64,000 bases of DNA from Bacteroidales bacterium (GTDB lineage: Bacteria > Bacteroidota > Bacteroidia > Bacteroidales > UBA3663), in assembly GCA_017449065.1 (NCBI GenBank), contig JAFSKF010000034.1, positions 56,548-120,547 of the forward strand. The letters are read 5' to 3'. The position numbers and the translations under genes are program-made. The notes under the pieces are model-generated. The model did not search any database and was not told the origin of the DNA. It saw nothing but the letters and a program-made list of their open reading frames with translations. Shown in pieces: positions 1 through 9,261 of the stretch. Numbering within the stretch: position 1 is the first letter of the stretch; every line of letters starts with the position of its first letter.

Positions 1-2971
1 CTCCGACGTATGGTCGGCCGTGAAAGTGCATCGACTCCGTATATTTCTTGAAGTGATGCCAGAACAGTTCTTTGGGAAGAACTGCCGATAAGTTCGGGTA
101 ATAGTTCTGCACCTGAATCAGCGCCGTCAGCGTCTGACTCGTGGCAAAAGGCCAGACGGCACCGTCCCATTCACAAGTCGGACGGCCTTTGTAGGCTTTT
201 CGGAACAATGGATGCCGGCGTTCGGCGGTCGTCATTCCGGCAGGAGCGTCAAAGCCTGATTCGTCTAAGAGTTGCAGCCAGGCGTTTTTGTATTTGGCCG
301 AATCGTCGGCAGGCAGACGGAAGTACCAAGGCAGGTAGCCGATCAGTTCTCGGACTTGGGCGATGGAATCCTTTTCGGTCAATGTGCCGAAGAAAGCCAA
401 GCTGTCGTCCCACAGTTTTTGTTCGATGAGGTTTCGCAAGGATTCGTATCGGTCCGTTTGGCCGAGCACCTTGTAGTTGCCTGCCATGTAGCTGTTGATG
501 GTGGGACGTCGGTTCCGCACCTTCCGGCCTCCGGAAATCTGCTCTTCCATGCCGTCCTTGACGTCCGCTTGCCAGAACATTCCGTCCTTCCAGTTGCGGT
601 CGCGTTCCCAGCGTTGCATATCGGACTCCAGATCCTTCCGATAATTCTCGAACCATGCCGTATCGCCGTTCACTAGGACGCGTTGCCACATAGCATAAGG
701 CATCCAGCTCGAAAACTTGTCGAGTTTCGCCATGGGGCCGCCGTTGATGGAATCTCCTCCGGTTTTCGGATTGAAATTGCCCCGAAGCCAGGTATTCACG
801 ATGCCGTCCAGATATTTGGGGTCGTGCAGCCAGCGGGATTCCATGATGTGGTGTCCGATGGCACAAGCAATCAGATTGTATTGGTCGGCGTAGCTTCGAT
901 CCACCAGAAATTCTGTCATACCATAGCCGACCGGCGTCTCTTTGATATGTTTTCGTAAGGTCCACCACCGGTAGTAGAACATTTCTTCCACCTGCTTGTC
1001 CGGACAGTCGAAAAGAGGAATGTTTGTTTCCATCCAGTCGGCAGCATCGGCATTGGGAATGGCCTGGGCGATGTTCTCGTCCTCCATGGCATTGAAGTTC
1101 TCCACGTAATGCCGATAATCATTCCAACGGAGTAGGGAAGGCGCACCTTGCTTGGCAGGGGAGTAACATCTTACATGGCTGATCGTCCAACTGGCTTCCG
1201 GATCCAAAGCATCCGCGTGGGGCAGATCCGTATCGTTGTCGGCAGGCGTATTGATAGTGGGGAATGTCCGCTCTTCGCCCGTACGGAAACAGATACGGGT
1301 AATGGCTTCCAAAGGAGCGAACAGCATTTTCGGTTTGAACTTCACCGTATCCACGGAGAAAGTAATCATTCTGTCGTTTAACGAAACCTGCATCTCGATA
1401 TGATAGGTCCGATGGGCCTCGTAAGGATTCAGGATGGCATTGTATCGGGCACCGGTTTTCACCATGACGAGACTGTCAGCCTGCCATTGGACGCGTGTGC
1501 AAGGCGTCCCGTGCTCATCCTGCAATTCCAGTTCCAACCGTCCGTGGCTGGTTTGAGCAGCCTGAATGTCGAAACTCAGCGTGAGTTCCCGGGAAGCCGG
1601 AATCACACGTTCCACTTTGCAATAATCGAACGGGTCGCTGTCCTTCAGCACGATGGTCTCTCCTTCGATGGCGGCAGGAGCCAACAGCGGGGCATAAACA
1701 TTCCAAGGTTCTTCGAAATGGGTGGCTACGGTTTTGACAGGAACGGGAATCCGGCTCACCCAGATATCTTCCTTATTGACGGAATAAGTCACGTAGAAAC
1801 AAGTGTCGCGATCGGTCTTTTCGATGCCATGCAATGGAAGCACGCCTCGGGTGTATTGCGGGCCATAGCTTTTGTATTGTCCGCCATAGCGCATCGGACT
1901 AATTTCTCCGTGAATCAGGTGGAGGCTATTGTATTCCAGCCCGTCCGTTGAGAGCGAAATAGCCAATGGCCAGCGGAACTCGGCCGGATTATAAACGGTG
2001 GCATACGTGCCGTCAGGCAACGCCTGTCCCCAGATCTTCGCATTGCTGTTGACGAATCCTCGTGCACGTTTAGCCGGGAATGTCCAAGTCTGGCCGCCAT
2101 CGAAACTTCGGGAGGTTAGGGCGTGTTTCCAGAAAGCCACTAAGCTGCCGTCTGCCAGAGGATAGTAGCAAAACGCCTTGTACGGATTCTTGATGGGCAG
2201 TCGGGCATCGTCCCGATCACATTCTTCCACCATCTGCATCCAGTAAAGCGGATTGTTCAGGATCTCCTCGCAGGCTTTGCGGAATTTCTTGTCCTTCGAT
2301 TTCGTGTAAAGCGGATAGCGGGTATTCTTTTCCGAATAATCGTGATTGTAGTATAGAAAATAGATCGGGCCCAACGAGCCGTCGGCTTTCACTTCCCGCA
2401 CGACGCGTCCGATACCATTGCCGTCATTCGGGTCGTCTTTGGGCGTCAGACAAACGCCGTAGTGCCCTAAAGCCAGCAGTTTCTGGCCGGTTGCCTCCGA
2501 AGAAATATACCAGCCGACGCGTTGGTGCATGACCGCAGCCACTTCGTCGGCACGTCCTTCGGTAGCGTAAATGGGGAATAAGGCCGAAGGCTCCGACCAA
2601 TGGAGACCGTCCTCGGAACTCTGCAATAAAGTACGGGAAGGATAGACGTGCTCCGAGCGGGGATCGCTCAGGTAGTGCAGCCACAGGCGTCCCTGCCAGT
2701 GAGTCAGCATGGGTTGGTGGTTGTAGGTCCAACTCGTCAGCTCGTTGGCTTCGGCGCTGGCTCCGGGAATCTTCACGCCCGATCGGACCGTCTGGATATT
2801 CTGCACACCAATCACGGGACTCAGTCCGCCGTCGTGACGGTACGGATTGCTGAGTGTTGTTCCCGTATAATGGGCTTGTCTGGTATCGGCGGAGACTCTC
2901 GCTGAAGTTGCAGAGAACAGCAACAGGGATGCTGCAGACAGGATTCGGATTACAGAGAATTTACGTACCAT
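1..2971 (-). CDS. Two-domain secreted glycosidase, GH143-GH142-like (3' end outside window)
   Basis: An open frame of 990 codons starts at ATG 2971 and is uninterrupted to the left edge, so the C-terminus is missing. Residues 1-28 look like a signal peptide. The first half has BNR/sialidase-like features (HWQGRLWLHYLSDPRSEHV, LLQSSEDGLHWSEP) typical of a beta-propeller. The second half looks like an (alpha/alpha)6 glycosidase (MFYYRWWTLRKHI, CEWDGAVWPFATSQT). This order matches the GH143 plus GH142 enzyme known from Bacteroides rhamnogalacturonan-II degradation, which removes DHA and beta-L-arabinofuranose. Assignment to those exact families is inference from layout. The start overlaps the end of the pectate lyase gene by 22 bp, so the two are translated in sequence from one message. 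Confidence 0.7.
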   Translation of the reverse strand, partial: MVRKFSVIRILSAASLLLFSATSARVSADTRQAHYTGTTLSNPYRHDGGLSPVIGVQNIQTVRSGVKIPGASAEANELTSWTYNHQPMLTHWQGRLWLHYLSDPRSEHVYPSRTLLQSSEDGLHWSEPSALFPIYATEGRADEVAAVMHQRVGWYISSEATGQKLLALGHYGVCLTPKDDPNDGNGIGRVVREVKADGSLGPIYFLYYNHDYSEKNTRYPLYTKSKDKKFRKACEEILNNPLYWMQMVEECDRDDARLPIKNPYKAFCYYPLADGSLVAFWKHALTSRSFDGGQTWTFPAKRARGFVNSNAKIWGQALPDGTYATVYNPAEFRWPLAISLSTDGLEYNSLHLIHGEISPMRYGGQYKSYGPQYTRGVLPLHGIEKTDRDTCFYVTYSVNKEDIWVSRIPVPVKTVATHFEEPWNVYAPLLAPAAIEGETIVLKDSDPFDYCKVERVIPASRELTLSFDIQAAQTSHGRLELELQDEHGTPCTRVQWQADSLVMVKTGARYNAILNPYEAHRTYHIEMQVSLNDRMITFSVDTVKFKPKMLFAPLEAITRICFRTGEERTFPTINTPADNDTDLPHADALDPEASWTISHVRCYSPAKQGAPSLLRWNDYRHYVENFNAMEDENIAQAIPNADAADWMETNIPLFDCPDKQVEEMFYYRWWTLRKHIKETPVGYGMTEFLVDRSYADQYNLIACAIGHHIMESRWLHDPKYLDGIVNTWLRGNFNPKTGGDSINGGPMAKLDKFSSWMPYAMWQRVLVNGDTAWFENYRKDLESDMQRWERDRNWKDGMFWQADVKDGMEEQISGGRKVRNRRPTINSYMAGNYKVLGQTDRYESLRNLIEQKLWDDSLAFFGTLTEKDSIAQVRELIGYLPWYFRLPADDSAKYKNAWLQLLDESGFDAPAGMTTAERRHPLFRKAYKGRPTCEWDGAVWPFATSQTLTALIQVQNYYPNLSAVLPKELFWHHFKKYTESMHFHGRPYVG

Positions 2972-4575
2972 TCGATATTCATATAACCGTCTTCACGGAG
3001 GATTGTTGCATCATTGGGATTGTTGGGATCAAGACCGTGCTGCTTTTCCCATTTGTCGGGAATACCGTCACCGTCGCTGTCCTTGTAAGGCTTGCCTTTA
3101 TAGGTCGGCAGACCGCCCACTTGCTGAGGCGTGGTGATGATGCCCATCTTATAGCTGTCGGCAGGCAAACGTCGTTTCACGTAGGCCGGAACCACTTCCT
3201 TGGCATCTTTGGCATATTCGATGGTGCCGATTCTCACGACCTTGACAATGCGGGCATCGACAGCATCCCGGCAAGGTTTGGTGGCCCCCACATGATTTAG
3301 CACCGCAGCATAGGCATCGGCAGCCGTGTAAATCGTATCGATATAAGGCATAGGGAAGGCGTCTTCGACCTTCAGTTGTGCTTCAATGTCCGTTTTCCCT
3401 TTCAAGCCGCCAGGTTGCACGCCGCCGTCCCAGTTGTCGATGGTGACGCGGTCGTTGCCTTACACGATATTCCCGTTCACATAGGCTTTGCCGAACACAT
3501 TCTTGCGGTCTTTATTGCGCGATGCCTCCGGCTTGACGATACGATAGCGGATGCTTGCTTCCGGATTCACCTGTTTGCTTTCAACGTCGTAGCCGGTAAT
3601 GGGACCGGGTTTGTAGTAGTTGTTGATGATGTTCAGCCGACTGTTGTCGTCGCCGCCGTCCACGCTTCGGTTCCACCAGTTGAACAGCACATTATTCACG
3701 AAGTTGAAATCGCCGTCCATAGCAATCGAGGGATTGCGACTGATATTGTTGGCAAACAGGTTGCGGGCAAACAGGCTGTTGTGTCCGCCGATGCTGGCAC
3801 CGAAGCCGTGGTTGTACATATCCAATCCCTCGGCAAAGATGCAATCCTGAATGGTGATGTTGACCGTAGGAAGCTTAGTGCCGTATCCGTTGGCGCCACG
3901 GGCATACACGTGGCGGTACATCGACATGACTTCGTCCAGTCCCCACGATGCCGAGCAATGGTCGTAGATAATGTTGCCGATGCCGTTTCCGCCACAGGCA
4001 TCGTCACGATAGGCAACATCAGTAGCCCCACGACGGAAACGCATGTAGCGGATAATCACGTCGTGCGTGTCGATGAGCAGCGAATGTCCGGTCACCACGA
4101 CGCCGTCGCCTGGAGACGATTGTCCGTAGATGGAAATATAGGGCGCCCGGACGTTGATGGGTCGTTTCAAGTGGATTTCGCCGGCAACATTAAATACCAC
4201 GATACGGGCGCCACCGGCTTCACAGGCTTCGCGTAAGGTGCCCGGACCGCTGTCGGCCAGACTTGTCACCACATAAATCTTTCCGCCTCGTCCGCCGAAG
4301 CTGAATCGTCCGCCTCCGATGGCACCGGGAAAGGCAGGAATGGAAGCCTGCGGCAACTGGTCGGGGGCAGCACACCAAGGCACAAAGGGCTTCCCGTTGA
4401 GCATATCGTCCATGATCCGGGGAATTGCCTGTTGCCAGGAGATATCAGCCAGCGAGTCCCAAACCGCCGATTCGATAGCGGAACGTTCCTTGACCGAATC
4501 GGGGATGACCGGATACTGGGCGAATATCGGGAGTGTAAGCCCTATTGCGATGAGTAAAAGTAGAGTCTGCTTCAT
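2950..4575 (-). pseudogene. Pectate lyase (PL1 family) interrupted by one in-frame TAA
   Basis: A signal peptide (MKQTLLLLIAIGLTLPIFAQ) is followed by a right-handed beta-helix pectate lyase (PAFPGAIGGGRFSFGGRGG, YIYGQSSPGDG-type turns, ASWGLDEVMSMY). After 371 codons the frame meets TAA at 3462-3460. It then continues in the same frame for 169 more codons with well-conserved family sequence (GNDRVTIDNWDGGVQPGG) and a calcium-loop-like DSDGDGIPDKWE segment, ending at 2950. A single GAA to TAA change would explain it. The full frame would be about 541 residues. The 371-residue product may retain most of the helix but loses the C-terminal module. The gene lies 29 bp after the TonB receptor and overlaps the downstream glycosidase. 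Confidence 0.85.
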
Positions 4576-4604
4576 TATCTCGTGGATTTAGTTTTTTTTT
4601 GCTT

Positions 4605-7043
4605 TTAGAACCTAACATGCAAGGAAAGCGAGAACATGCGTCCTGTCAGGTAATTCGGCACAGCATATTGCATATTATCGACGGCCGTTACCCAATAGTA
4701 GGAGTTAACGTTGTCGAAATCCATCAGGTTGAAGATATCGACACCCACGCTAAATTCTTTCACGTAAGTCCATTTTCCCCGGTTCATGAACTTGCTGTTG
4801 TCGGCATTCCATACGCGCTGGACGCCGATATCGAAGCGTCGGTAAGCCGGTGTGCGGAAGATGCCAGAAGCACGTCCGCCGATGGGGCTGTAGAACGGCA
4901 GGCCGTCGTTCATGACCCCGCGGAGATGCACCTTGTAGGAATCATCGCCCGGCCAGTAGTCGCTGAAGAAAAGGCCGATGGAATAGCGCTGTTCTGTCGG
5001 ACGCGCCGTCTTCAGTCCGTCGTAGGTTTCCTTGGCTTCCATCAGCGAGAACGTCAGCCAGGAGTCGGTGCCGGGAACAAACTCGCCGAAGAGTTTGAAG
5101 TCGATGCCCGTGTTGAATGCCTTGCCGTTGTTGTAGCCCAGGTATTTGATCTGCACGTTATCGACCGTATAAGGAATATAGTTGGCGATATGCTTGTAAT
5201 AGGCTTCGGCGGTCAGCTTGAACGGACGTCCCATCGCATGGAACGTATAGTCGGAGCCCAGAATCAGCTGGAAGCATCGCTGGCTCTTGATGTCATCGTT
5301 CATCTTGACCATCGTGTTGCCGTTTTCGTCCTCGTACGATTGCCGGTACTCCTTGTAGAAGGGTGCCTGATAGTACAAGCCGGTAGCCAGCCGGAAGATC
5401 CATTGCCGGCGGTCATCGTTCAGAGCATCCGGGGTGTAGCGCAGGGAAGCTCTCGGAGAAAGCAGCGTTTCGTTGTTGAACGACCAGTGGCTCAGTCGCA
5501 ATCCGGCAATCAGCAACCATCGTCCGCCTAACCAATCCCAACCGAATTGGTCTTGCGCAAATGCGGAGAAACGGGTGGTAGTTCGTTTGTAGAACGAGTG
5601 CATGTTGTATATCATCTGCACCTTGTCGCCGGTGTGTGGCAAGGTGTAGCCGCTCGAATCCCGTCGTTCCCACTCTGCGATGCGGTCGTCAATCTTTTCG
5701 CTTTGCAGCGTCACGCCGTACGACAGTTCGTTCTTCTTGATTTGCGTTATGCCCTTCAGCGAAAGTGCCAGAACGGAGGCGTTCAGGTAATTGCGGGCAT
5801 GCTGATGATAGGCCGCTACGCCCAATCCGCTTTGTCCGCCTTCGGTTGCCTGATCCAACCAGTATTCGCCGCTGATGTCGAATGTAACTTCCTCGTCGGT
5901 GGCAAATGCCGAAGCCTGCAAACTCAGTTGCGTGTTCCGGAGGCCCTTGTACGAGAGGGTGGCTGCTCCGAAATACGTGTCGAAGATGTCTTTCTCGTGG
6001 CCGTCGAAATATACTTTGAAGTGATGCACATCGTCCAGGGTGCCGAACGAGGTTTCGCGCGTCTTCGGGGTGAAGTTGTAATGATTGGTAGAGATATTAC
6101 CTAGGAACTGCAGGTTCCACTTCTCGTTGAAGTCGTAGCCGAGTAGCGTCTGGTAGTCGAAGAAACGCGGATCGTATTCGCCTTGGGTGTCTAAGCTGGA
6201 GAGCATTGATGCATTGCGCTTGAATCGGATACCGTGCAACTGGGAAAACTTTTTTGTGCGATGGCCAACAGAAGCTGAGGCGCCTAAAAAGCTGACTTCT
6301 GCCTGCGCCTCAAAGCGCTGCGGCTGTTTGTAGGTGATGTCGAGCACCGACGACATCTTGTCGCCGTAGGAGGCCGCAAATCCGCCCGTCGAGAAATTCA
6401 CTTCCTGCACCATCGCCGGATTGATGAACGACAAGCCTTCCTGCTGTCCGCTGGCAATCAGTTGCGGACGATAGACCTCGATGCCGTTCACATACACCAG
6501 ATTCTCGTCGAAACTGCCGCCGCGAACCGAATACTGGCTCGACAGTTCGTTGTTCATGGTGACGCCTGCCATCGTTCCGATCATGTCTTCGACGGCATTG
6601 CCGGATGCCGTCGGCATATATTTGATGCCTTCGGCTTTCAGTTTTTCGGTGGTCGAAGCCTGCTGCTGTCGGGCAGTAACTACAATGTCGTTGATATAGG
6701 CTTCATTGGAGCGGAGTTGGACGTCCAAGCGCACCACCGGCGTGCTTTCCGATGCGTTCTGCAGGATGGCTTTCGTGTTCAAGCGTCTTTCCACCCGCTT
6801 GTATCCCACGGAAGTGAAGATAATCACCAGGCTGTCGCTTTCCGGCACGCGCAGGCTGTATTCTCCCTTGAAGTTCGTCAGCGTGCCGATGCTGCCTCGG
6901 CTCAGGCGGACGTGCGCCATTTCCATTGGAGCTCCGAGGTCATCGACAACACGCCCTTCCACACGCACGCCCTGCGCCATCAGCATTTGTGCCAATAGCA
7001 GCAACCAGAGGGTGAACAGTATGCGTATTCTTGCGCGTAGCAT
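4605..7043 (-). CDS. TonB-dependent outer-membrane receptor with carboxypeptidase-regulatory domain
   Basis: 812 residues. The longest frame begins at TTG 7049, but ATG 7043 directly precedes the signal peptide (MLRARIRILFTLWLLLLAQ). Residues ~25-110 form a CarboxypepD_reg-like domain (VEGRVVDDLGAPMEMAHVRL). A plug domain follows (GIKYMPTASGNAVEDMIGT, YSVRGGSFDENLVYVNGIEV), then a 22-strand-type barrel ending in phenylalanine (LSLHVRF). It imports a ligand through the outer membrane using TonB energy. The adjacent pectinolytic genes suggest a pectin oligosaccharide as substrate, but no SusD partner lies beside it, so the ligand is uncertain. The ATG is 6 nt after the DUF721 stop codon. Confidence 0.93.
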   Translation of the reverse strand: MLRARIRILFTLWLLLLAQMLMAQGVRVEGRVVDDLGAPMEMAHVRLSRGSIGTLTNFKGEYSLRVPESDSLVIIFTSVGYKRVERRLNTKAILQNASESTPVVRLDVQLRSNEAYINDIVVTARQQQASTTEKLKAEGIKYMPTASGNAVEDMIGTMAGVTMNNELSSQYSVRGGSFDENLVYVNGIEVYRPQLIASGQQEGLSFINPAMVQEVNFSTGGFAASYGDKMSSVLDITYKQPQRFEAQAEVSFLGASASVGHRTKKFSQLHGIRFKRNASMLSSLDTQGEYDPRFFDYQTLLGYDFNEKWNLQFLGNISTNHYNFTPKTRETSFGTLDDVHHFKVYFDGHEKDIFDTYFGAATLSYKGLRNTQLSLQASAFATDEEVTFDISGEYWLDQATEGGQSGLGVAAYHQHARNYLNASVLALSLKGITQIKKNELSYGVTLQSEKIDDRIAEWERRDSSGYTLPHTGDKVQMIYNMHSFYKRTTTRFSAFAQDQFGWDWLGGRWLLIAGLRLSHWSFNNETLLSPRASLRYTPDALNDDRRQWIFRLATGLYYQAPFYKEYRQSYEDENGNTMVKMNDDIKSQRCFQLILGSDYTFHAMGRPFKLTAEAYYKHIANYIPYTVDNVQIKYLGYNNGKAFNTGIDFKLFGEFVPGTDSWLTFSLMEAKETYDGLKTARPTEQRYSIGLFFSDYWPGDDSYKVHLRGVMNDGLPFYSPIGGRASGIFRTPAYRRFDIGVQRVWNADNSKFMNRGKWTYVKEFSVGVDIFNLMDFDNVNSYYWVTAVDNMQYAVPNYLTGRMFSLSLHVRF

Positions 7044-7049
7044 AAACAA

Positions 7050-7340
7050 TTAACGGATAACAACTGATTTTATTACTTCTGTCCCCAGTTTTTCGTTCAA
7101 AGTCCGGGCAATGGACGAACGCTTCATCAGCAGCTCGGTCTTCAAAGCCGGCGATTTCAGGCTGACGAACAGATACCCGTTCTGCAGAAAGATATTGTCG
7201 GTTTCGAGGGCGATGTCTTCACCCAGCGTCTCCTGCCAAATGGCTCCGATGCGTTCCGAGAAGACCACATTGTCCAGTTGGGTAATCTTCAGGTACTGCC
7301 GGAGGATTTCCCCTATCGATTGTTCATTTCTTTTCTGCAT
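7050..7340 (-). CDS. DUF721 family protein (DciA-like)
   Basis: A 96-residue cytosolic protein with the DUF721 pattern: a helical N-terminus (MQKRNEQSIGEILRQYL), then WQETLGEDIALET and a short KH-like half (GYLFVSLKSPALKTELLM). The family is found beside recF in many Bacteroidetes. Related DciA proteins help load the replicative helicase, but whether this short form does so is not known from sequence. Its ATG at 7340 lies inside the last 17 bp of recF, which points to translational coupling. Confidence 0.85.
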   Translation of the reverse strand: MQKRNEQSIGEILRQYLKITQLDNVVFSERIGAIWQETLGEDIALETDNIFLQNGYLFVSLKSPALKTELLMKRSSIARTLNEKLGTEVIKSVVIR

Positions 7341-8424
7341 ACACTCCGTTTTCGACGGTGAATAACTTGTACTCGCCGCTTACTTTCTCGATGATGCGGT
7401 CGAGATACTCGCGGTTGGTATCGGTGATGAAGATCTGTCCGAACCGGTCGCTGGCCACCAGTCGGATGATCTGTTCGACGCGCTCTGCATCCAAACGGTC
7501 GAATATGTCGTCGAGCAGCAGGATTGGACAGGTGGAGCCTTGCCGGCGCAGATAATCGAACTGGGCCAGTTTCAGGCCCACCAGGAAAGTCTTGTTCTGT
7601 CCTTGACTGCCGATCTGCTTCATCAGGCAATCCCCTAATTTCAGCACCAGCTCATCCTTGTGCGAGCCTCGTGTGGTGTATTCCAGTGCCAAGTCGCGGT
7701 TTCTGACTTCGTCTAATTGCGGGAGCAGACTTCCGTGCTGGAAATGCGAGGTGTATTCGAGCGACACTTTTTCCTTGTCGTGGGCAATCTGACTGTAGAA
7801 CTCCTGAAATACCGGTTCGAACTGTTCGACAAAAAGACGTCGGGAATCGTAAATCTGCTGTCCGTAAAAGTCCATCTGCTCCTCCCAGATCCGGTACAGG
7901 CTGGTGTCGGTGCAGGGCGGATCCTGTTTGAGCAGGGTGTTGCGTTGCAAAAGTGCGCTGTTGTAGTGGATCAGCGCATTCAGGTAGGGTTTGTTGAACT
8001 GAGAAATGCACATGTCCATCATGCGGCGGCGTTCCTCGCTGCCACCCTGAATGAGCGAACTGTCGGCTGGGGTGAGCATCACGATGGGGAGAAGTCCGAT
8101 ATGGTCGGCAAGCCGCGGGTATTCTTTCCCGCCTCGTTTGAAACTCTTGCGGCTTTTCAGCTTGTAGCCGCATCGGATTTCTTCCGGCTGTCCGTTTAAC
8201 TCGTAGTCCCCTTTCAGCATGAAGAAGTCTTCCCCGTGGGTGATGACCTGACTGTCTGGCAAGGCATTGGCGGCTTTGCACATCGAAAGATAGTAAATGG
8301 CATCTAAGAGATTGGTTTTTCCCATGCCGTTGTTGCCGACCAGACAATTGACCCCGGCCGAGAAATCGATCTCCGCTTCCCGTATGTTTTTGTAATTAAC
8401 TATCGAAAGATGCTCAAGTTTCAT
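7324..8424 (-). CDS. recF: DNA replication and repair protein RecF
   Basis: 366 residues from ATG 8424. A longer frame to 8460 would add 12 residues upstream of the conserved start MKLEHLSIVNYKNIREAEI and covers the promoter, so it is rejected. Walker A is VGNNGMGKTNLLDAI (about residues 33-46), the ABC signature region lies near QGQNKTFLVGLKLAQFD, and Walker B is PILLLDDIFDRLD. RecF binds gapped DNA and helps RecOR load RecA. It is the first gene of a minus-strand run continuing through DUF721 into pectin-use genes. A promoter in the Bacteroidetes form lies at 8448-8480. Confidence 0.97.
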   Translation of the reverse strand: MKLEHLSIVNYKNIREAEIDFSAGVNCLVGNNGMGKTNLLDAIYYLSMCKAANALPDSQVITHGEDFFMLKGDYELNGQPEEIRCGYKLKSRKSFKRGGKEYPRLADHIGLLPIVMLTPADSSLIQGGSEERRRMMDMCISQFNKPYLNALIHYNSALLQRNTLLKQDPPCTDTSLYRIWEEQMDFYGQQIYDSRRLFVEQFEPVFQEFYSQIAHDKEKVSLEYTSHFQHGSLLPQLDEVRNRDLALEYTTRGSHKDELVLKLGDCLMKQIGSQGQNKTFLVGLKLAQFDYLRRQGSTCPILLLDDIFDRLDAERVEQIIRLVASDRFGQIFITDTNREYLDRIIEKVSGEYKLFTVENGVYAEKK

Positions 8425-8447
8425 TAAAATCTTAACTTTGTAGGTGG

Positions 8448-8480
8448 CAAATATAGTCATTTCCTGACAGAATTAGCAAA
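8448..8480 (-). promoter_or_regulatory. Promoter of the recF operon
   Basis: On the minus strand TATATTTG (8455-8448) matches the Bacteroidetes -7 box TAnnTTTG, with TTTG (8480-8477) 21 bp upstream as the -33 box. The recF ATG is 24 nt downstream of the -7 box. It sits back to back with the promoter of the TPR gene. Confidence 0.65.
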
Positions 8481-8506
8481 AAAAGTGAAATTTTTTGCGA
8501 AAATCT

Positions 8507-8536
8507 TTTGCCATTTATATTAAAATTGTAATTTTG
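8507..8536 (+). promoter_or_regulatory. Promoter of the TPR-ribH pair
   Basis: TTTG (8507-8510), an 18-bp gap, then TAATTTTG (8529-8536) fit the Bacteroidetes -33/-7 form. The TPR gene ATG at 8610 follows after about 73 nt. Confidence 0.6.
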
Positions 8537-8609
8537 CACCGCGTTTGCGTCAAAAATGAGGCTTCCGCAATACTCAACCCATCGAAAAAATATTAAAAAT
8601 TCTATAAAA

Positions 8610-9257
8610 ATGGCAAACAACAAAAATCAGGCCGAGGAAGTTCAGGCCACAAAGACCGATCTGTTCCTTGAGAACCACGGCAAGAAAGTTTTTTATGGTA
8701 TCATCGCATTGGCTGTGGTCATTGCGGCTTTTGTCGGTCTTCAGAAATGGAGCGCCGGTCGTGAGGCAGAGGCTCTGAAGAGCGAGGCTTTGATGCAGGC
8801 TCAGTTCGATTTCGAGGCAGGTCAGTATGAGGCCGCTTTGGAGAACTTTGAGAGTGTAATCAGCGAATATGGTTCGACTAAGGCCGGTAATCTGTCGAAG
8901 GCTTATGCAGGTCTCTGCAATAAGAACCTCGGAAACCTGGATGAGGCTATCAAATATCTGAAGGATTACGATGGTTGCGATGAAATCATTGCTCCTGCTA
9001 TTCTGTCTGCTTTGGGCGACTGCTACGTGGAGAAAGAGAATCCTGATTACAATGCGGCAGCCAAGGCTTTTGAGAAAGCTGCTTCTGCCTCCAACAGCAA
9101 CGAGTTCTCGCCTTTGTATCTCCGCAAAGCCGGTTTGGTTTACGAGAAGACGGGCGACAATGCCAAGGCGCTCAAGGCTTACGAGGCCATCAAGAAGAAT
9201 TGGCCGGATTCCGACCTTGCCAACAGTATCGACAAATATATTGTTAGAGTAAAATAA
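8610..9257 (+). CDS. Membrane-anchored tetratricopeptide repeat protein (YfgM-like layout)
   Basis: 215 residues from ATG 8610. An upstream in-frame ATG at 8556 would add 18 unlikely residues near the transcription start. The layout is a charged cytosolic N-terminus, a single membrane helix (FYGIIALAVVIAAFVGLQKW, about residues 29-48), then TPR-type helices (GQYEAALENFESVISEYG, YLRKAGLVYEKTGDNAKAL). This resembles YfgM/YbgF-like envelope proteins, which act in protein export or cell-envelope assembly in other bacteria. The exact role here is not determined. Only 4 bp separate it from the ribH homologue, so the two are cotranscribed. Confidence 0.8.
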   Translation: MANNKNQAEEVQATKTDLFLENHGKKVFYGIIALAVVIAAFVGLQKWSAGREAEALKSEALMQAQFDFEAGQYEAALENFESVISEYGSTKAGNLSKAYAGLCNKNLGNLDEAIKYLKDYDGCDEIIAPAILSALGDCYVEKENPDYNAAAKAFEKAASASNSNEFSPLYLRKAGLVYEKTGDNAKALKAYEAIKKNWPDSDLANSIDKYIVRVK

Positions 9258-9261
9258 ACTT

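Noticed and set aside
249..968. Minus-strand frame of 239 codons
   Set aside because: It is in a different phase from the 990-codon glycosidase frame that covers the same bases; its sequence is low-complexity and shows no family features.
3376..4236. Plus-strand frame of 286 codons opposite the pectate lyase
   Set aside because: Antisense shadow of a clear PL1 gene.
4599..5531. Plus-strand frame of 310 codons opposite the TonB receptor
   Set aside because: Antisense shadow; no signal peptide or motif.
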